Assembly: GCA_040776805.1 (NCBI GenBank)
Contig: JAXGZS010000001.1
Coordinates: 248,001-312,000, forward strand
DNA from: UBA7702 sp040776805
GTDB lineage: Bacteria; Bacillota; Dehalobacteriia; UBA7702
Direction: 5' to 3'
DNA: 64,000 bases
Shown here: piece after piece, positions 25,377-34,557 of the stretch
Layout of the letters: each line of letters starts with the position of its first letter
Numbering within the stretch: position 1 is the first letter of the stretch
The notes under the pieces: model-generated
Database searches by the model: none
What the model was told of the DNA's origin: nothing
What the model saw: only the letters and a program-made list of their open reading frames with translations
Program-made: the position numbers and the translations under genes

Positions 25377-26864
25377 TTGGCAAGAGGTTTATTAACTAAC
25401 ACTGCTAAGTATCCTGCCCTCGGCTTGAACATGTTCACCGAAGATGAGCTCTTTGAAGTCCATCTGGCAACATTGGATGTGCTTGCGAACATCGGTGTCA
25501 AGGTCGAGAGTAAGGAAGCAAGAGAAATTTTTGCAGGGATCGGTTGCACCGTTGACGAGGCTAGCCATATCGTTAAGATTCCCGCGTGGCTCGTGGAAGA
25601 CGCTGTCAATACCGTTCCCCCCAATTATCGCGCTTATGCGAGAGATCCCCAAAACGATTGGTATTGCGAAGCCGGCAGAACCGGTTTTGTGAACTTCGGG
25701 GAAGCTGTAAACGTGATCGACCCTTATACCCGTAAACGCAGAGCTCCCAACATGGATGATCTTTGGAACTCCGTTACCATGATCGACAACCTGGATTCGA
25801 TCGTTCTTTTCGAAAGAAACATCGTGCCCAAAGAAGTCAATCCCCATGTCGGTCAGTTGTATGTATTGGAAGCTTTCCTGAACAACAGCACCAAACCCGC
25901 TTATATTGGCATGCATGATCCCCAAAACGTCAAATACGCGTTTAAAATGGGCGGCATCGTTGCCGGCGGCGAGGATAAATTCAGAGAAAGACCCTGGTTT
26001 GGGACGTCCACAGACCCCATCAGCCCTCTGGTTCATTCCGCCGGTGCCACCGATTCTTTGATTTTCGCGATCAAAGAAGGTGTTCCCGTAAAAATCAATC
26101 CCATGGGCCTCGCCGGTGGTACCACCTGCGTCCATTTGGCCGGCACCATGGTCACCCACAATGCTGAAGTATTGAGTATGTTTGTTCTCGGTCAGGCTCT
26201 GAAACGCGGCGTTCCCCTGGTTTACGGTTCTTCCACCGCCATGATGGATTTGAGAACCACTGTCTCCTGCGTCGGCAGCCCCGAGTTGGCCCTGATTTCC
26301 GCCTTTGTCGCCAAATTGGCCCAGTTCTACAAAGTTCCCAGTTGGGTTGCGGGCGGGTAGTGCGATTCCAAATGCGTCGATGCCCAGGCAGCTCATGAAG
26401 CAACATTAACCGCTCTCGTACCCGCATTGGCAGGCGCCAATATGATTTACGGTATCGGTATGTTGGAAAACGGTATCACTTGGGACTTTGCCCAGCTCGT
26501 GATGCAGGATGAAATGATGAAGATGATCCTGAAAACCGTGGAAGGCGTTCCCGTGGATGACGAACACCTTGCCGTTGACATCATCGCTGACGTCGGCCCC
26601 GGTGGGGAATTCATCTCCCATATGCATACCTTCCAGAACTTCAAACATCTTTCCCAACCCAGCAATATCATCGACAGAAACAACTTTGACGGTTGGATGG
26701 CCCAGGGCGGCAAAGATATCGTAGAACGTTCCTATGATAAAGCCATTGATATGATCGAAAACGGCAAACCCAAAATGCCGCTTCCCGAAGAAACCAAAAC
26801 AGCCCTTCATAAAATGCTTGAAGAAGCGGAAGCGGATAAAAACGAAGAATTGGCCCAGCGCTAA
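25377..26864 (+). CDS. mttB: Pyrrolysine-containing trimethylamine methyltransferase, copy 1
   Basis: Reading through an in-frame TAG at 26358-26360 gives a 495-residue protein, the usual MttB length. The codon (residue 328) lies in VPSWVAGG-O-CDSK, the exact place of pyrrolysine in archaeal and bacterial MttB, and homology continues without shift on both sides (LIKxNPMGLAGGTTCVHLAGTMVTHNAEVLS before; LPALAGANMIYGIGMLENGITWDFAQLV style after). The start is TTG 25377, six bases after ggaggtg. MttB moves a methyl group from trimethylamine to its corrinoid protein; the pyrrolysine binds the amine. No pylTSBCD genes are in the window. Given the amino-alcohol genes around it, another tertiary amine such as dimethylethanolamine is possible. 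Confidence 0.93.
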
Positions 26865-26894
26865 TCTTCCTTTGACAGCCTAAAAAAACAAAAA

Positions 26895-26945
26895 CCGGAT
26901 CCCGAAGTTTTGTCAGGGTACAAAACGACGGGATCCGCTTTTTTT
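26895..26945 (+). terminator. Terminator of mttB1
   Basis: ccggatcccg and cgggatccg form the outer stem, with gttttgt and acaaaac inside, and seven T follow. The rest of the 26865-27189 gap is AT-rich promoter region for mttB2. Confidence 0.9.
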
Positions 26946-27094
26946 ATGTTTTCGCTTTCTTTTTGGTTCCTCCATGACCTTTTATGCCTATATTTGTTTG
27001 AGTGATCACGTTTATTTTAAAATATTTTTAGGGCTTCAAGCATGGGAAAGGATCAAAAAAGATGTTTTATTGGGAAAAATAGACAAAAAAGTCA

Positions 27095-27122
27095 TTGTAT
27101 TTATTTTTGTTTTATGTATAAT
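27095..27122 (+). promoter_or_regulatory. Promoter of mttB2
   Basis: TTGTAT (27095-27100) and TATAAT (27117-27122) with a 16-base spacer. mttB2 therefore has its own transcript, separate from mttB1. Confidence 0.65.
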
Positions 27123-27189
27123 ATTTTTAGCAGTAGTTTTGAGAAGTCATTTTCTCAAATAGAAATAACAAAACATGGAGGTGTTTTAT

Positions 27190-28683
27190 TTGGCGAGAGG
27201 TTTGTTGACGAATACAACAAAATACCCTGCGCTTGGTCTCAACATGTTCACGGATGATGAACTTTTCGAAGTTCACCTGGCGACATTGGACGTTCTTTGG
27301 AACGTTGGGATCAAATGCGAAAGCAAAGAAGCCAGACAGATTTTCGGTGATGCGGGTTGTACTGTGGATGAGGCGACCCATATCGTGAAAATTCCTGCCT
27401 GGCTCATCGAGGATGCGATGAACGTTGCTCCTCCCAATTTCCGCTGTACCGGTAGAGATCCGAAGAATGACTGGTATTGCGAAGCCGGCAGAACCGGTTT
27501 TGTAAACTTTGGGGAAGCCCTCAATGTGATTGATCCTTATACCCGGAAACGTAGACCTCCCACAAAGGACGACCTCTACAAATCCGTTATGATGATCGAT
27601 AAAATGAAAAATATCGTCGTTTTCGAAAGAAATATCGTTCCTGCCGATGTCGATCCCTATGTGGGCCAGCTTCACGTTTTGAACGCATTTCTGAACAACA
27701 CGACGAAACCCGGTTATATCGGTATGCACGATCCCAACAACATTAAAATTGCTTTCAAAATGGGTTCTGTTGTTGCCGGCAGCGAAGAAAAGTTCAAGGA
27801 AAGACCGTTCTTCGGTACTTCCACCGACCCCATTAGTCCCTTGGTGCAGGCAGAAGGCGCGACCGATGCGCTGATTTACGCCACCAAACTGGGGATTCCC
27901 GTGAAAATCAATCCCTTGGGCATGGCCGGCGGCACCACCTGCGTGCATCTGGCCGGCACCATGGTCACCCACAACGCCGAAGTGGTCAGCATGTTCCTTT
28001 TGGGTCAGTTGATCAAGCGCGGTGTACCGATGGTTTACGGCTCTTCCACCGCCATGATGGATCTGAGCACCACCGTATCCTGCGTCGGCAGCCCCGAACT
28101 GGCTCTCTTCTCCGCCTTTGTGGCGAAGATGGCGCAGTTCTACAAAGTACCCAGCTGGGTTGCGGGCGGGTAGTGCGATTCCAAAGTAATCGATGCCCAG
28201 TCCGCCCACGAAGCGACGTTAACCGCTATCATTCCCGCGTTGGCAGGTGCCAACATGATTTATGGTATCGGGATGCTTGAAAATGGGATCACCTGGGACT
28301 TTGCACAGCTGGTGATGCAGCATGAAATGGTCGGTATGGTTCTGAAAACCGTGGAAGGGATTCCCATTGACGACGAACACCTGGCTGTTGACGTTATTAC
28401 CAATGTGGGCCCCGGCGGCGAATTCGTCAGTCATATGCACACTTTCCAGAACTTCAGAAAACTTTCCAAACCCGACGCGAGAATTTTCGACAGAAACAAC
28501 TTCGACGGTTGGAAATTACAGGGTGAAAAGGATATCGTCGAACGTTCCTATGAAGTCGCCATCGATATGCTCGAAAACGGTAAAGTGGATAACCCGCTTC
28601 CCGAAGCGACCAGAAAAGAACTCGACCGTATTTTGGAAGAGGAAACCGCTGAATACGCCGAAAGAAGAAAAGCGGAAAAATAA
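27190..28683 (+). CDS. mttB: Pyrrolysine-containing trimethylamine methyltransferase, copy 2
   Basis: A 497-residue MttB when the in-frame TAG at 28171-28173 is read as pyrrolysine, again residue 328. It is a close paralogue of copy 1 throughout, differing by scattered substitutions and a Lys-rich end. The 30 bases around the TAG are identical in the two genes although surrounding codons differ. The TTG start at 27190 lies six bases after ggaggtg, as in copy 1. Independent promoter and terminator suggest that both copies are used, perhaps for different amines or conditions. Active-site barrel features (GTSTDPISPLVQ, GGTTCVHLAGTMVTHNAE, YGSSTAMMDL) are intact. Confidence 0.93.
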
Positions 28684-28708
28684 GCAAAGCTTATTTTAGT
28701 AAAAAACA

Positions 28709-28761
28709 GGGATCCCGTTTCGCTGGCCTGAGGAAGGCAAGGGAAGCGGGATCCTCTTTTT
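28709..28761. terminator. Terminator between mttB2 and the convergent kinase gene
   Basis: ggatcccg and cgggatcc bracket a longer imperfect hairpin. A T5 tail is on the + side and A6 precedes it, so it can serve both strands. Confidence 0.85.
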
Positions 28762-28782
28762 GCAGTAAGTCTGCTGGAAAGC

Positions 28783-29745
28783 TTATTTTTTGCCCATCAG
28801 CTCAACGTACTGGTTGAACTTGGGATGGTTCATGTATCCCTGGCAACGGGTGATTCTGTCGAGGCCGTAATCCCAATAGAATTCCTCTTCATCGGGCTTG
28901 GAGACCATCTGTACCAGAGCCCAAGGGCACCAAAGAGCATCCATGAGAAATTTGCCGATGAGAACATCGGCCCTTTCCTTTTCCGTGGGTTCGTGGCCAT
29001 AGTAACTCAGAAGGAAGGACTCTTCCTGGTCAGCGTTGAGACGGTTTTCGACGTTAATGGCGGCGACATCGAACATATAGTAGTTCATGCCGCAGTATTC
29101 CCAGTCGATCAGCTGTAAGCTGTCGTTTTCCCGGTCATAAATAAAGTTTTCGGAAAGCACGTCGTTATGGCTGCAAACCTTTTTCGGCGGATTCAATTGG
29201 AACTGTTCGTCGATTCTTTTGAGGGTCGCCACCAATTCATCGATACCGTCATAGTATCTCGGGCATTCATTGGTTTCGAGCCATTTCATATAGGATGAAA
29301 TTTCAACGAGAGGATCAAAGGTGCTCTTCAGTTTGATGTCGTTGTGGTGAAAAGCGTTTAAGATCTTCGCGGCGTGCTGCAGCACTCTTTCATTTTGTTG
29401 AAAATCTTCTCTGTGCATGGTATCGCCAGGGCAGAAGCCGCAGATATTGGAACCGGTGCAAATGTCGTAATGATAGAATTGGGGGCTGATGCCCAGATCC
29501 TTGATGGCATGAACCGCCTGTTTTTCCGCGGGACGGTTCAGGTATTCGGCGGTGCCTTCACCGGCAATGCGGAAGGCGTAGGTTTTGTCGTCGACAACGG
29601 TTTTAAAGTTACGGTTGGTGAGTCCCCCGGGCATATAGGTGATTTCGGTGACCTCACCTTCAAAAAGGCTGGAGCAGGCGGCCATTTCTTTGATGTAATC
29701 CACTTCTTCCGCCTTGGTGCTAGGACATACTTTCGTTTCGGACAT
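28783..29745 (-). CDS. Choline/ethanolamine kinase-like protein 1
   Basis: The 320-residue protein has the APH/choline-kinase fold. The phosphate-binding loop region is MPGGLTNRNFK, the catalytic loop is VCSHNDVLSENFIYD with Asp and Asn, and the metal site is LIDWEYCGMNYYMFDVA, closest to bacterial LicA-type kinases. ATG 29745 follows a gggagag site. It would phosphorylate choline, ethanolamine or another amino alcohol with ATP in the cytoplasm. It is a tandem paralogue of the next gene on the same strand, of identical length. Context with MttB and ethanolamine genes supports an amino-alcohol substrate; which one cannot be read from sequence. Confidence 0.82.
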   Translation of the reverse strand: MSETKVCPSTKAEEVDYIKEMAACSSLFEGEVTEITYMPGGLTNRNFKTVVDDKTYAFRIAGEGTAEYLNRPAEKQAVHAIKDLGISPQFYHYDICTGSNICGFCPGDTMHREDFQQNERVLQHAAKILNAFHHNDIKLKSTFDPLVEISSYMKWLETNECPRYYDGIDELVATLKRIDEQFQLNPPKKVCSHNDVLSENFIYDRENDSLQLIDWEYCGMNYYMFDVAAINVENRLNADQEESFLLSYYGHEPTEKERADVLIGKFLMDALWCPWALVQMVSKPDEEEFYWDYGLDRITRCQGYMNHPKFNQYVELMGKK

Positions 29746-29884
29746 GGTAAACTCTCCCTTTACTTTCATATTGATGATAAAATTCATCAGTTTGTTCCAA
29801 TATACCAAAAAAAAGCAGTATTTTCAAGGGAAAATACTGCTTTTTTTATGCTTTTATGACAGGATATTTTAGCTGTGTCCGCCT

Positions 29885-30847
29885 TTATTTCTCGGTCATC
29901 AGTTTGAAATATTTTTCCCAGTTGGGGTGGGCCATATGTTTCTCGCATCTTCTGACGCGGACATAGCCCCAATCCCAGTAGTCGTCTCTTTCATCGACTT
30001 TGGTGACGCTTTGTACGAGAGCCCAGGGAATCCAAAGACCGTCCATAAGGAATTTGCCGATCAAAACTTCGGCTCTTTGCTGTTCTGTGGGTTCGCCGCC
30101 GAAATAGGCGCGGATGGCGACTTCTTCCATTTCTTCGTCCATATCGTTTTCACTGATCAGGGCGGCAAGATCGAAGAAGTAATAGTTCATGCCGCAATAT
30201 TCCCAGTCGATGATTTCCATCGTATTCTTGGGAACATCGTAAATGAAGTTTGCGGCGAGGCAGTCATTGTGGCAGCTGACACGGTCGAAGGGGCGGGCTT
30301 CGAAGGCTTTTTGCAATTTGGCGTAAACGGCGTCGATCGCCGGCAGCTCTTCAAAAAATCTGGTCCAGTTGTTATCTTTGAGATACTGATTATAGCAGAC
30401 GCGTTCGGCAAAGGGATTGAATACATAGTTCAGCTTGAGGCCGCTGGTATGAATGTTGCGAACAAGCCGTGCCGCGTGTTCCACCACGTCTTTTCTTGCC
30501 CTGAAGTCCGGGGCCTGCATGGTATCTCCCTCGACGAAACGACAGATATTGGAGCCTGTTTTTTCGTCATACCAGTAGAACATGGGGCTGCCGCCGATGG
30601 TCTGCACTTTGGCGACGGCATCGTGCTCGCAAGGTCTGTTAAGGTATTCCGCGGTCCCTTCACCGGCGATACGGAAGGCGTATTTCGTTCCTTTATCGAA
30701 TTCAACCTTAAAGTTACGGTTGGTGAGACCCCCCGGCATATGGGTGATCGAAAGGATTTTTTGATGTTCATCGAACATCTGGTCGGCCATTTCCTGGATA
30801 ATTTGATCTTCTCCAGATTTCAGTCCTTCACATTTGATTTCCGCCAT
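29885..30847 (-). CDS. Choline/ethanolamine kinase-like protein 2
   Basis: The 320-residue paralogue of the preceding kinase has the same motifs: MPGGLTNRNFKVEF, SCHNDCLAANFIYD and IIDWEYCGMNYYFFDLA. The catalytic Asp, Asn and metal-binding Asp are kept. ATG 30847 has a ggagag ribosome site. An intergenic stretch of 139 bases with an A/T-rich hairpin (aaaagcagtatttt and its complement, about 29810-29845) separates it from kinase 1 and may terminate or attenuate the transcript. Two diverged copies suggest different substrates, for example choline and its demethylated derivatives. Confidence 0.82.
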   Translation of the reverse strand: MAEIKCEGLKSGEDQIIQEMADQMFDEHQKILSITHMPGGLTNRNFKVEFDKGTKYAFRIAGEGTAEYLNRPCEHDAVAKVQTIGGSPMFYWYDEKTGSNICRFVEGDTMQAPDFRARKDVVEHAARLVRNIHTSGLKLNYVFNPFAERVCYNQYLKDNNWTRFFEELPAIDAVYAKLQKAFEARPFDRVSCHNDCLAANFIYDVPKNTMEIIDWEYCGMNYYFFDLAALISENDMDEEMEEVAIRAYFGGEPTEQQRAEVLIGKFLMDGLWIPWALVQSVTKVDERDDYWDWGYVRVRRCEKHMAHPNWEKYFKLMTEK

Positions 30848-30957
30848 TATAAACTCTCCTTCATTCTTCTTTAATGCTGTTAAAAAAAACAAACATCACA
30901 AATATTATATCAAAATCACAAAAAATTGCAAGAAAAAACAGTATTTTTTTGTCCATT

Positions 30958-30974
30958 TATACAGCGGTTGTATA
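30958..30974. promoter_or_regulatory. Candidate operator TATACA-N5-TGTATA between divergent kinase genes
   Basis: A perfect 6-bp inverted repeat with a 5-base spacer, followed 16 bases later by another half-site (tttatacaggg near 30989). It lies in the 321-base region between the divergently transcribed kinase 2 and kinase 3 genes. A -10-like TATTATAAT occurs near 31048 for the + strand gene. Confidence 0.5.
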
Positions 30975-31168
30975 CAGGCTTTTTTCGGTTTATACAGGGT
31001 TGCGATTTCCGCGTCGAAATATTTCTCTTTATTTCTCCAGGCTGATGTATTATAATGAAAGAAACAAAACGAGTTCCAGTATGATTTTATAAATACCTGC
31101 AAGATATTTGATGACAAAATATTCACGCGTATTTTCCAACTGGGAACTGTGAAAAGGAGGCTGAACTT

Positions 31169-32386
31169 ATGAATTGCGAAGGAAAACTGAGATTGAGAAA
31201 AGTCAACGCTGATGATTTTGGCGCCATGCGCTCTAAATTTGTTGTGGTCAAAAACATCGTCGATGAACTTTACGGAACCTCCGAGATGGCCATGTCCAGA
31301 AGCCAACTTAACCATCTGATCGAGCATTATTACCACCTCGGCAAAGTGGTCGATGCCTATGAGATTTTCGGTGGCTATACGAACCGAAGTTTTGGCGTTA
31401 TCGTTCGCGATGAAAAAGGTGATCTTCATGATTACTTCGTTAGAAAGTATAAAAGGGAAGCGAGTGCCGCCGATATAGAAGTGGAACATGCCTTGGTGGA
31501 GTACGCCGCCGCCCATGGTATGGACGAGATTTCCACGGTCATCCGCACCTCTGACGACAGATCCTTTGTGCAGCTGGAGGAAGAAAAAGAAGGGGAACGG
31601 ATTAGAAGGTATTTTGCCGTTTATACGTTCCTTGACGGTGATGATGATTACGACTGGATCAACACGAATATGACGCCGGAGGAAGACCGGGAATTTGCCA
31701 GAATGCTTGCGAAATTTCATGATTCCGTCAATGGCTTTGATCCCGGTGAAAAGGCGGAGCCGAAAATTATGGATATGCTGAAGCAGATGCCTTCTTGCTT
31801 TGTGGAATGCAATAAAGCCCTCTGCGTCGATCCCGACGATCGCTTTGATATGCTTTGGAAAGACAGCCGTGAAGATTTGATTCAGCATTGCGATAAGGTA
31901 TTGGCAAACATCACGCCGAAAATCCTGGCTGAAATGCCGATGTGCGTTTGTCATTGCGACGCCCACCCCGGCAATGTCAAATGGGATCACGGCAAATGCG
32001 TCGGGATCTTTGATTTTGACTGGGCAAAAATGGATTATCGCCTTTTTGATGTCTGCTATGCTCTTGTTTATACCTGCTCTTCCTGGAAAGCCCAAAGCGA
32101 CGGCACGCTTCATTTCGATCGCTGCCGCTTCTTCCTGGACGGTTATAACAACTATTTGAAAGAACACGGCACCTTGACGCCGTTGACCGCTGCGGAAAAA
32201 GAAGCGTTTCCTTACATGATGATTGCCGGTGGTCTTTATCTTGCCCATTGGTGTACTTGTTATTACGCTGATTATGAGTATCTGAGCGAATATGAATATT
32301 TTTACTATTTAGCGCATACCATTAGACTGATTCACTTTTTTGACACACACATCGAAGAATTACGAGATTTGGTCGCCCGTTATTAA
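31169..32386 (+). CDS. APH-fold kinase-like protein 3
   Basis: A 405-residue phosphotransferase-fold protein that is longer than and clearly diverged from kinases 1 and 2. Motifs are FGGYTNRSFGV for nucleotide binding, CHCDAHPGNVKWDH for the catalytic loop, and GIFDFDWAKMDYRLFDVCYAL for metal binding. It resembles homoserine/choline kinase-type APH proteins. The extra length comes from a helical insert (about residues 170-260) and a C-terminal helical part rich in aromatic residues. ATG 31169 has aaaaggagg. It is transcribed away from the other two kinases and toward the permease gene, which suits uptake and phosphorylation of the same compound. Confidence 0.78.
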   Translation: MNCEGKLRLRKVNADDFGAMRSKFVVVKNIVDELYGTSEMAMSRSQLNHLIEHYYHLGKVVDAYEIFGGYTNRSFGVIVRDEKGDLHDYFVRKYKREASAADIEVEHALVEYAAAHGMDEISTVIRTSDDRSFVQLEEEKEGERIRRYFAVYTFLDGDDDYDWINTNMTPEEDREFARMLAKFHDSVNGFDPGEKAEPKIMDMLKQMPSCFVECNKALCVDPDDRFDMLWKDSREDLIQHCDKVLANITPKILAEMPMCVCHCDAHPGNVKWDHGKCVGIFDFDWAKMDYRLFDVCYALVYTCSSWKAQSDGTLHFDRCRFFLDGYNNYLKEHGTLTPLTAAEKEAFPYMMIAGGLYLAHWCTCYYADYEYLSEYEYFYYLAHTIRLIHFFDTHIEELRDLVARY

Positions 32387-32487
32387 GAAATGCAGTACAA
32401 GCTCGCGAAAACCTGTATTTTTTTGCGCCGATGAAAAATATTTAAAGTTTTTTGCGAAAAAGGGTGGAAATTTTTTAAGGGGTAGTA

Positions 32488-32655
32488 TATAATAGAGACG
32501 TTGGTAATTTAGTGACCCTCGCGAGCGAGGGTTTTCCCCAGTACCGAAACTTCAAGGTTTCGCTCCTACACAGATTTAAAGTTTCCCGGGCAAAACCGGG
32601 GAAATGGCGGGTGCACCGCCGGAATTATTTTTAAATCTTTTATGAAAGAAGGGAT
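32488..32655 (+). promoter_or_regulatory. Promoter -10 box and four-hairpin leader before the permease
   Basis: TATAAT at 32488-32493 would start a leader of about 160 bases. It holds four successive hairpins: ccctcgcgagcgaggg (32515-32530), cgaaacttcaaggtttcg (about 32547-32564), tttcccgggcaaaaccggggaaa in pieces (about 32581-32604), and ggcgggtgcaccgcc (about 32606-32620). No T tract follows. I do not recognise a known riboswitch class. It may be a cis-acting RNA controlling the permease. Confidence 0.5.
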
Positions 32656-32660
32656 TTTGT

Positions 32661-33806
32661 ATGTCAGTTGGTACGAATGATGCAGCATTGGCACAAATGC
32701 TTGAGAAGCATCGGATGAGCTACGTCAAACGGGGTCTCACCGCAGGGATTCTCTCCGGTATGACCTGGGGTCTGCAAGGTGTTTTGTTATGGAGCTTGGT
32801 ACTCTGCTTTGGTCCGTTTGCAATTCCTTACAGCTACTCCTTCTATGCCGGCCTTGTTGCTGCCGTTTCCGTTGCGGCCCTGCATGACTTTGTTGCGTCA
32901 TGCTGGATTCTCTTGATGGATGCCGTCACCGGCAGAATCAAGGAAATTCCCCGTGCGTTGAAGACGAAACCTGGTCGGCTCGCTGTCTTTGCCTGCCTTT
33001 TTGGGGGCCCCCTCGGTATGGGCGGTTACGTCATCGGCATGTACCTCGCCGGTGTAACCTATGCTCTTGCCATCTCCGCGGTTTATCCCGCCATCGGTGC
33101 TCTCCTCGGCAGAGTCGTGTTGAAGGAAAGAATTAACGCCCGTGTTTGGATCGGCATCATTGCTTGCCTGATCGGCGCAGTTCTTGTTGGTTGGGCTCCT
33201 CCGGAAGCCGCGACCAGCGGTTCACAGTTCTATCTTGGGATTGCCTTCTCTTGCTGCCCCGCTGTTGGTTGGGCTGCTGAAGGCGTCATTTCCTGCTTCG
33301 GCATGGATATGATTGACCCTGATATCGCAATTTGGATCCGTGAATTTTTCTCCAGCGTGATTGCCATGTGCACAACCGTTATCGGTATTTCCGTTTTTGC
33401 CGCTGCCGTTACCGGCGGTGTGGAAGTTCTCGATGTTGACGGCACAACCGTAAATTACGCCCTCCACTGGTATACCGGTTGGCAGATGTTCTTCCAGGCC
33501 TTCACTGATGTGAACAGCTTGTTGTGGATTATCATCGCCGCTGCTTCCGGTGGTTTCTCCTACGTATTTTGGTATCGCGCGCTGAACATGGTCGGCACCG
33601 GCCGCGCCATGGCCTTCAACGTAACTTACGCTCTTTGGTCTGTGCCCGCCGGTTATCTGGCGAACCTCATCACCCCTCTCTATGGTTGGGAAAACGGCTA
33701 CGCCGCTACCGGTCTTATGCTTGCCGGTGTTGCCATTATCACCGTCGGTGCGATTCTCGTTGTAATCAATCCGAAAGAACTGTTCCAGTTACGTAATGTG
33801 GGCTAA
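32661..33806 (+). CDS. DMT-superfamily permease, LicB-like
   Basis: The 381-residue membrane protein has about ten hydrophobic segments in two EamA-like halves, with the family's GLQGVLLWSL start, AGVTYALAISAVYPAIGALLGRVVLKERI at the end of the first half, and YVFWYRALNMVGTGRAMAFNVTYALWSVPAGYL in the second. LicB, the choline permease of lic loci, belongs to this superfamily and is encoded with the kinase LicA. Here three LicA-like kinases lie next to it, so choline or a related amino alcohol is the favoured substrate. It starts at ATG 32661 after gaagggatt and is followed closely by a small winged-helix gene. Confidence 0.78.
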   Translation: MSVGTNDAALAQMLEKHRMSYVKRGLTAGILSGMTWGLQGVLLWSLVLCFGPFAIPYSYSFYAGLVAAVSVAALHDFVASCWILLMDAVTGRIKEIPRALKTKPGRLAVFACLFGGPLGMGGYVIGMYLAGVTYALAISAVYPAIGALLGRVVLKERINARVWIGIIACLIGAVLVGWAPPEAATSGSQFYLGIAFSCCPAVGWAAEGVISCFGMDMIDPDIAIWIREFFSSVIAMCTTVIGISVFAAAVTGGVEVLDVDGTTVNYALHWYTGWQMFFQAFTDVNSLLWIIIAAASGGFSYVFWYRALNMVGTGRAMAFNVTYALWSVPAGYLANLITPLYGWENGYAATGLMLAGVAIITVGAILVVINPKELFQLRNVG

Positions 33807-33821
33807 GGAGGGATGATTAAA

Positions 33822-34103
33822 ATGGCGAAAAATATCTTACCTTTCAGATTCAGAGTGTTACACTATGCTTCTACGAAAGATGAATTCACCTATCATGATA
33901 TTTTAAAAGATCTCGAATCCGAGTATGCTGGTGAAGGTCAATTCACCGAAAAGAAGATGACCCTTCACACCGACTCTTTGATGGCCGTAGGCATGATTGA
34001 AGCCGTCAAAACGGAACTCGAAGGCGATCATTTGCTCATCACTTATAAAATTACCGACTACGGCAGAGACAGACTGAAATACCTGCCTGCCGAATGGAAA
34101 TAA
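33822..34103 (+). CDS. Small winged-helix-like protein
   Basis: A 93-residue protein. ATG 33822 was chosen because aaggaggg lies nine bases upstream; ATG 33813 is too near it. Predicted helices and the end ITYKITDYGRDRLKYL, with the earlier DILKDLESEYAGEGQFTEKKMTLHTDSLMAVGMIE, resemble a PadR/MarR-type winged helix with the wing after a recognition helix. It could bind DNA and regulate the permease or the mttB paralogue on either side. No family name can be given with confidence. It lies 15 bases after the permease stop and is co-transcribed with it. Confidence 0.6.
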   Translation: MAKNILPFRFRVLHYASTKDEFTYHDILKDLESEYAGEGQFTEKKMTLHTDSLMAVGMIEAVKTELEGDHLLITYKITDYGRDRLKYLPAEWK

Positions 34104-34557
34104 TTTTATAAAATAGGCGTTTTACAGGCATTTTACCACGCCGGGCCTTCGGGTCCGGTGTGGTCATGTCTTCTTGTAGGCATCTGTTTTCACCGATTCG
34201 CCTATTTTTAAGACAAGCATGAAACATTTGCGTTACGGCATTGCGTCTTTTGTCAAAAAGCCCGTTTGGCGCATCTCATACTTTTTAGGAGCAGGGCTTT
34301 AGAATTCACCCCAATGCCGCAACAACCAATAAGGGTCAAGCGGCTATTTGAGCCCCATCATGAATTTGAATAGTTTGCCTGATATGGCGTTAAAATACAT
34401 GGAACATCATCAATCATCATCCATCATCGTCAAAAAAAATCATTAAATCATTGGGAAAAAGCATTGTAAGATCAATGCGCGTTGTGTATAATCGAGCCGC
34501 TAAGGCCGTTATATATGTTTATCAAAATAATATTTATGGAGAGAGGAGAGTGTTTAG
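34104..34557 (+). promoter_or_regulatory. Intergenic region with hairpin and promoter of the MttB paralogue
   Basis: A hairpin ccacgccggg with its complement near 34136-34163 (TTCG loop) follows the winged-helix gene but has no T run. TTGTAA (34464-34469) and TATAAT (34487-34492), 17 bases apart, form the promoter for the gene at 34558. The 300 bases between them show no gene; AT-rich direct repeats of catcat and atcatc occur near 34405-34430. Confidence 0.6.

Noticed and set aside
26358..26360. mttB1 as a pseudogene with a nonsense mutation
   Set aside because: The TAG is at the exact pyrrolysine position, the paralogue has it too, and the frame after it is conserved to the normal end.
30905..32248. 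447-codon reverse frame opposite kinase 3
   Set aside because: Kinase 3 on the + strand has intact catalytic motifs and a strong ribosome site.
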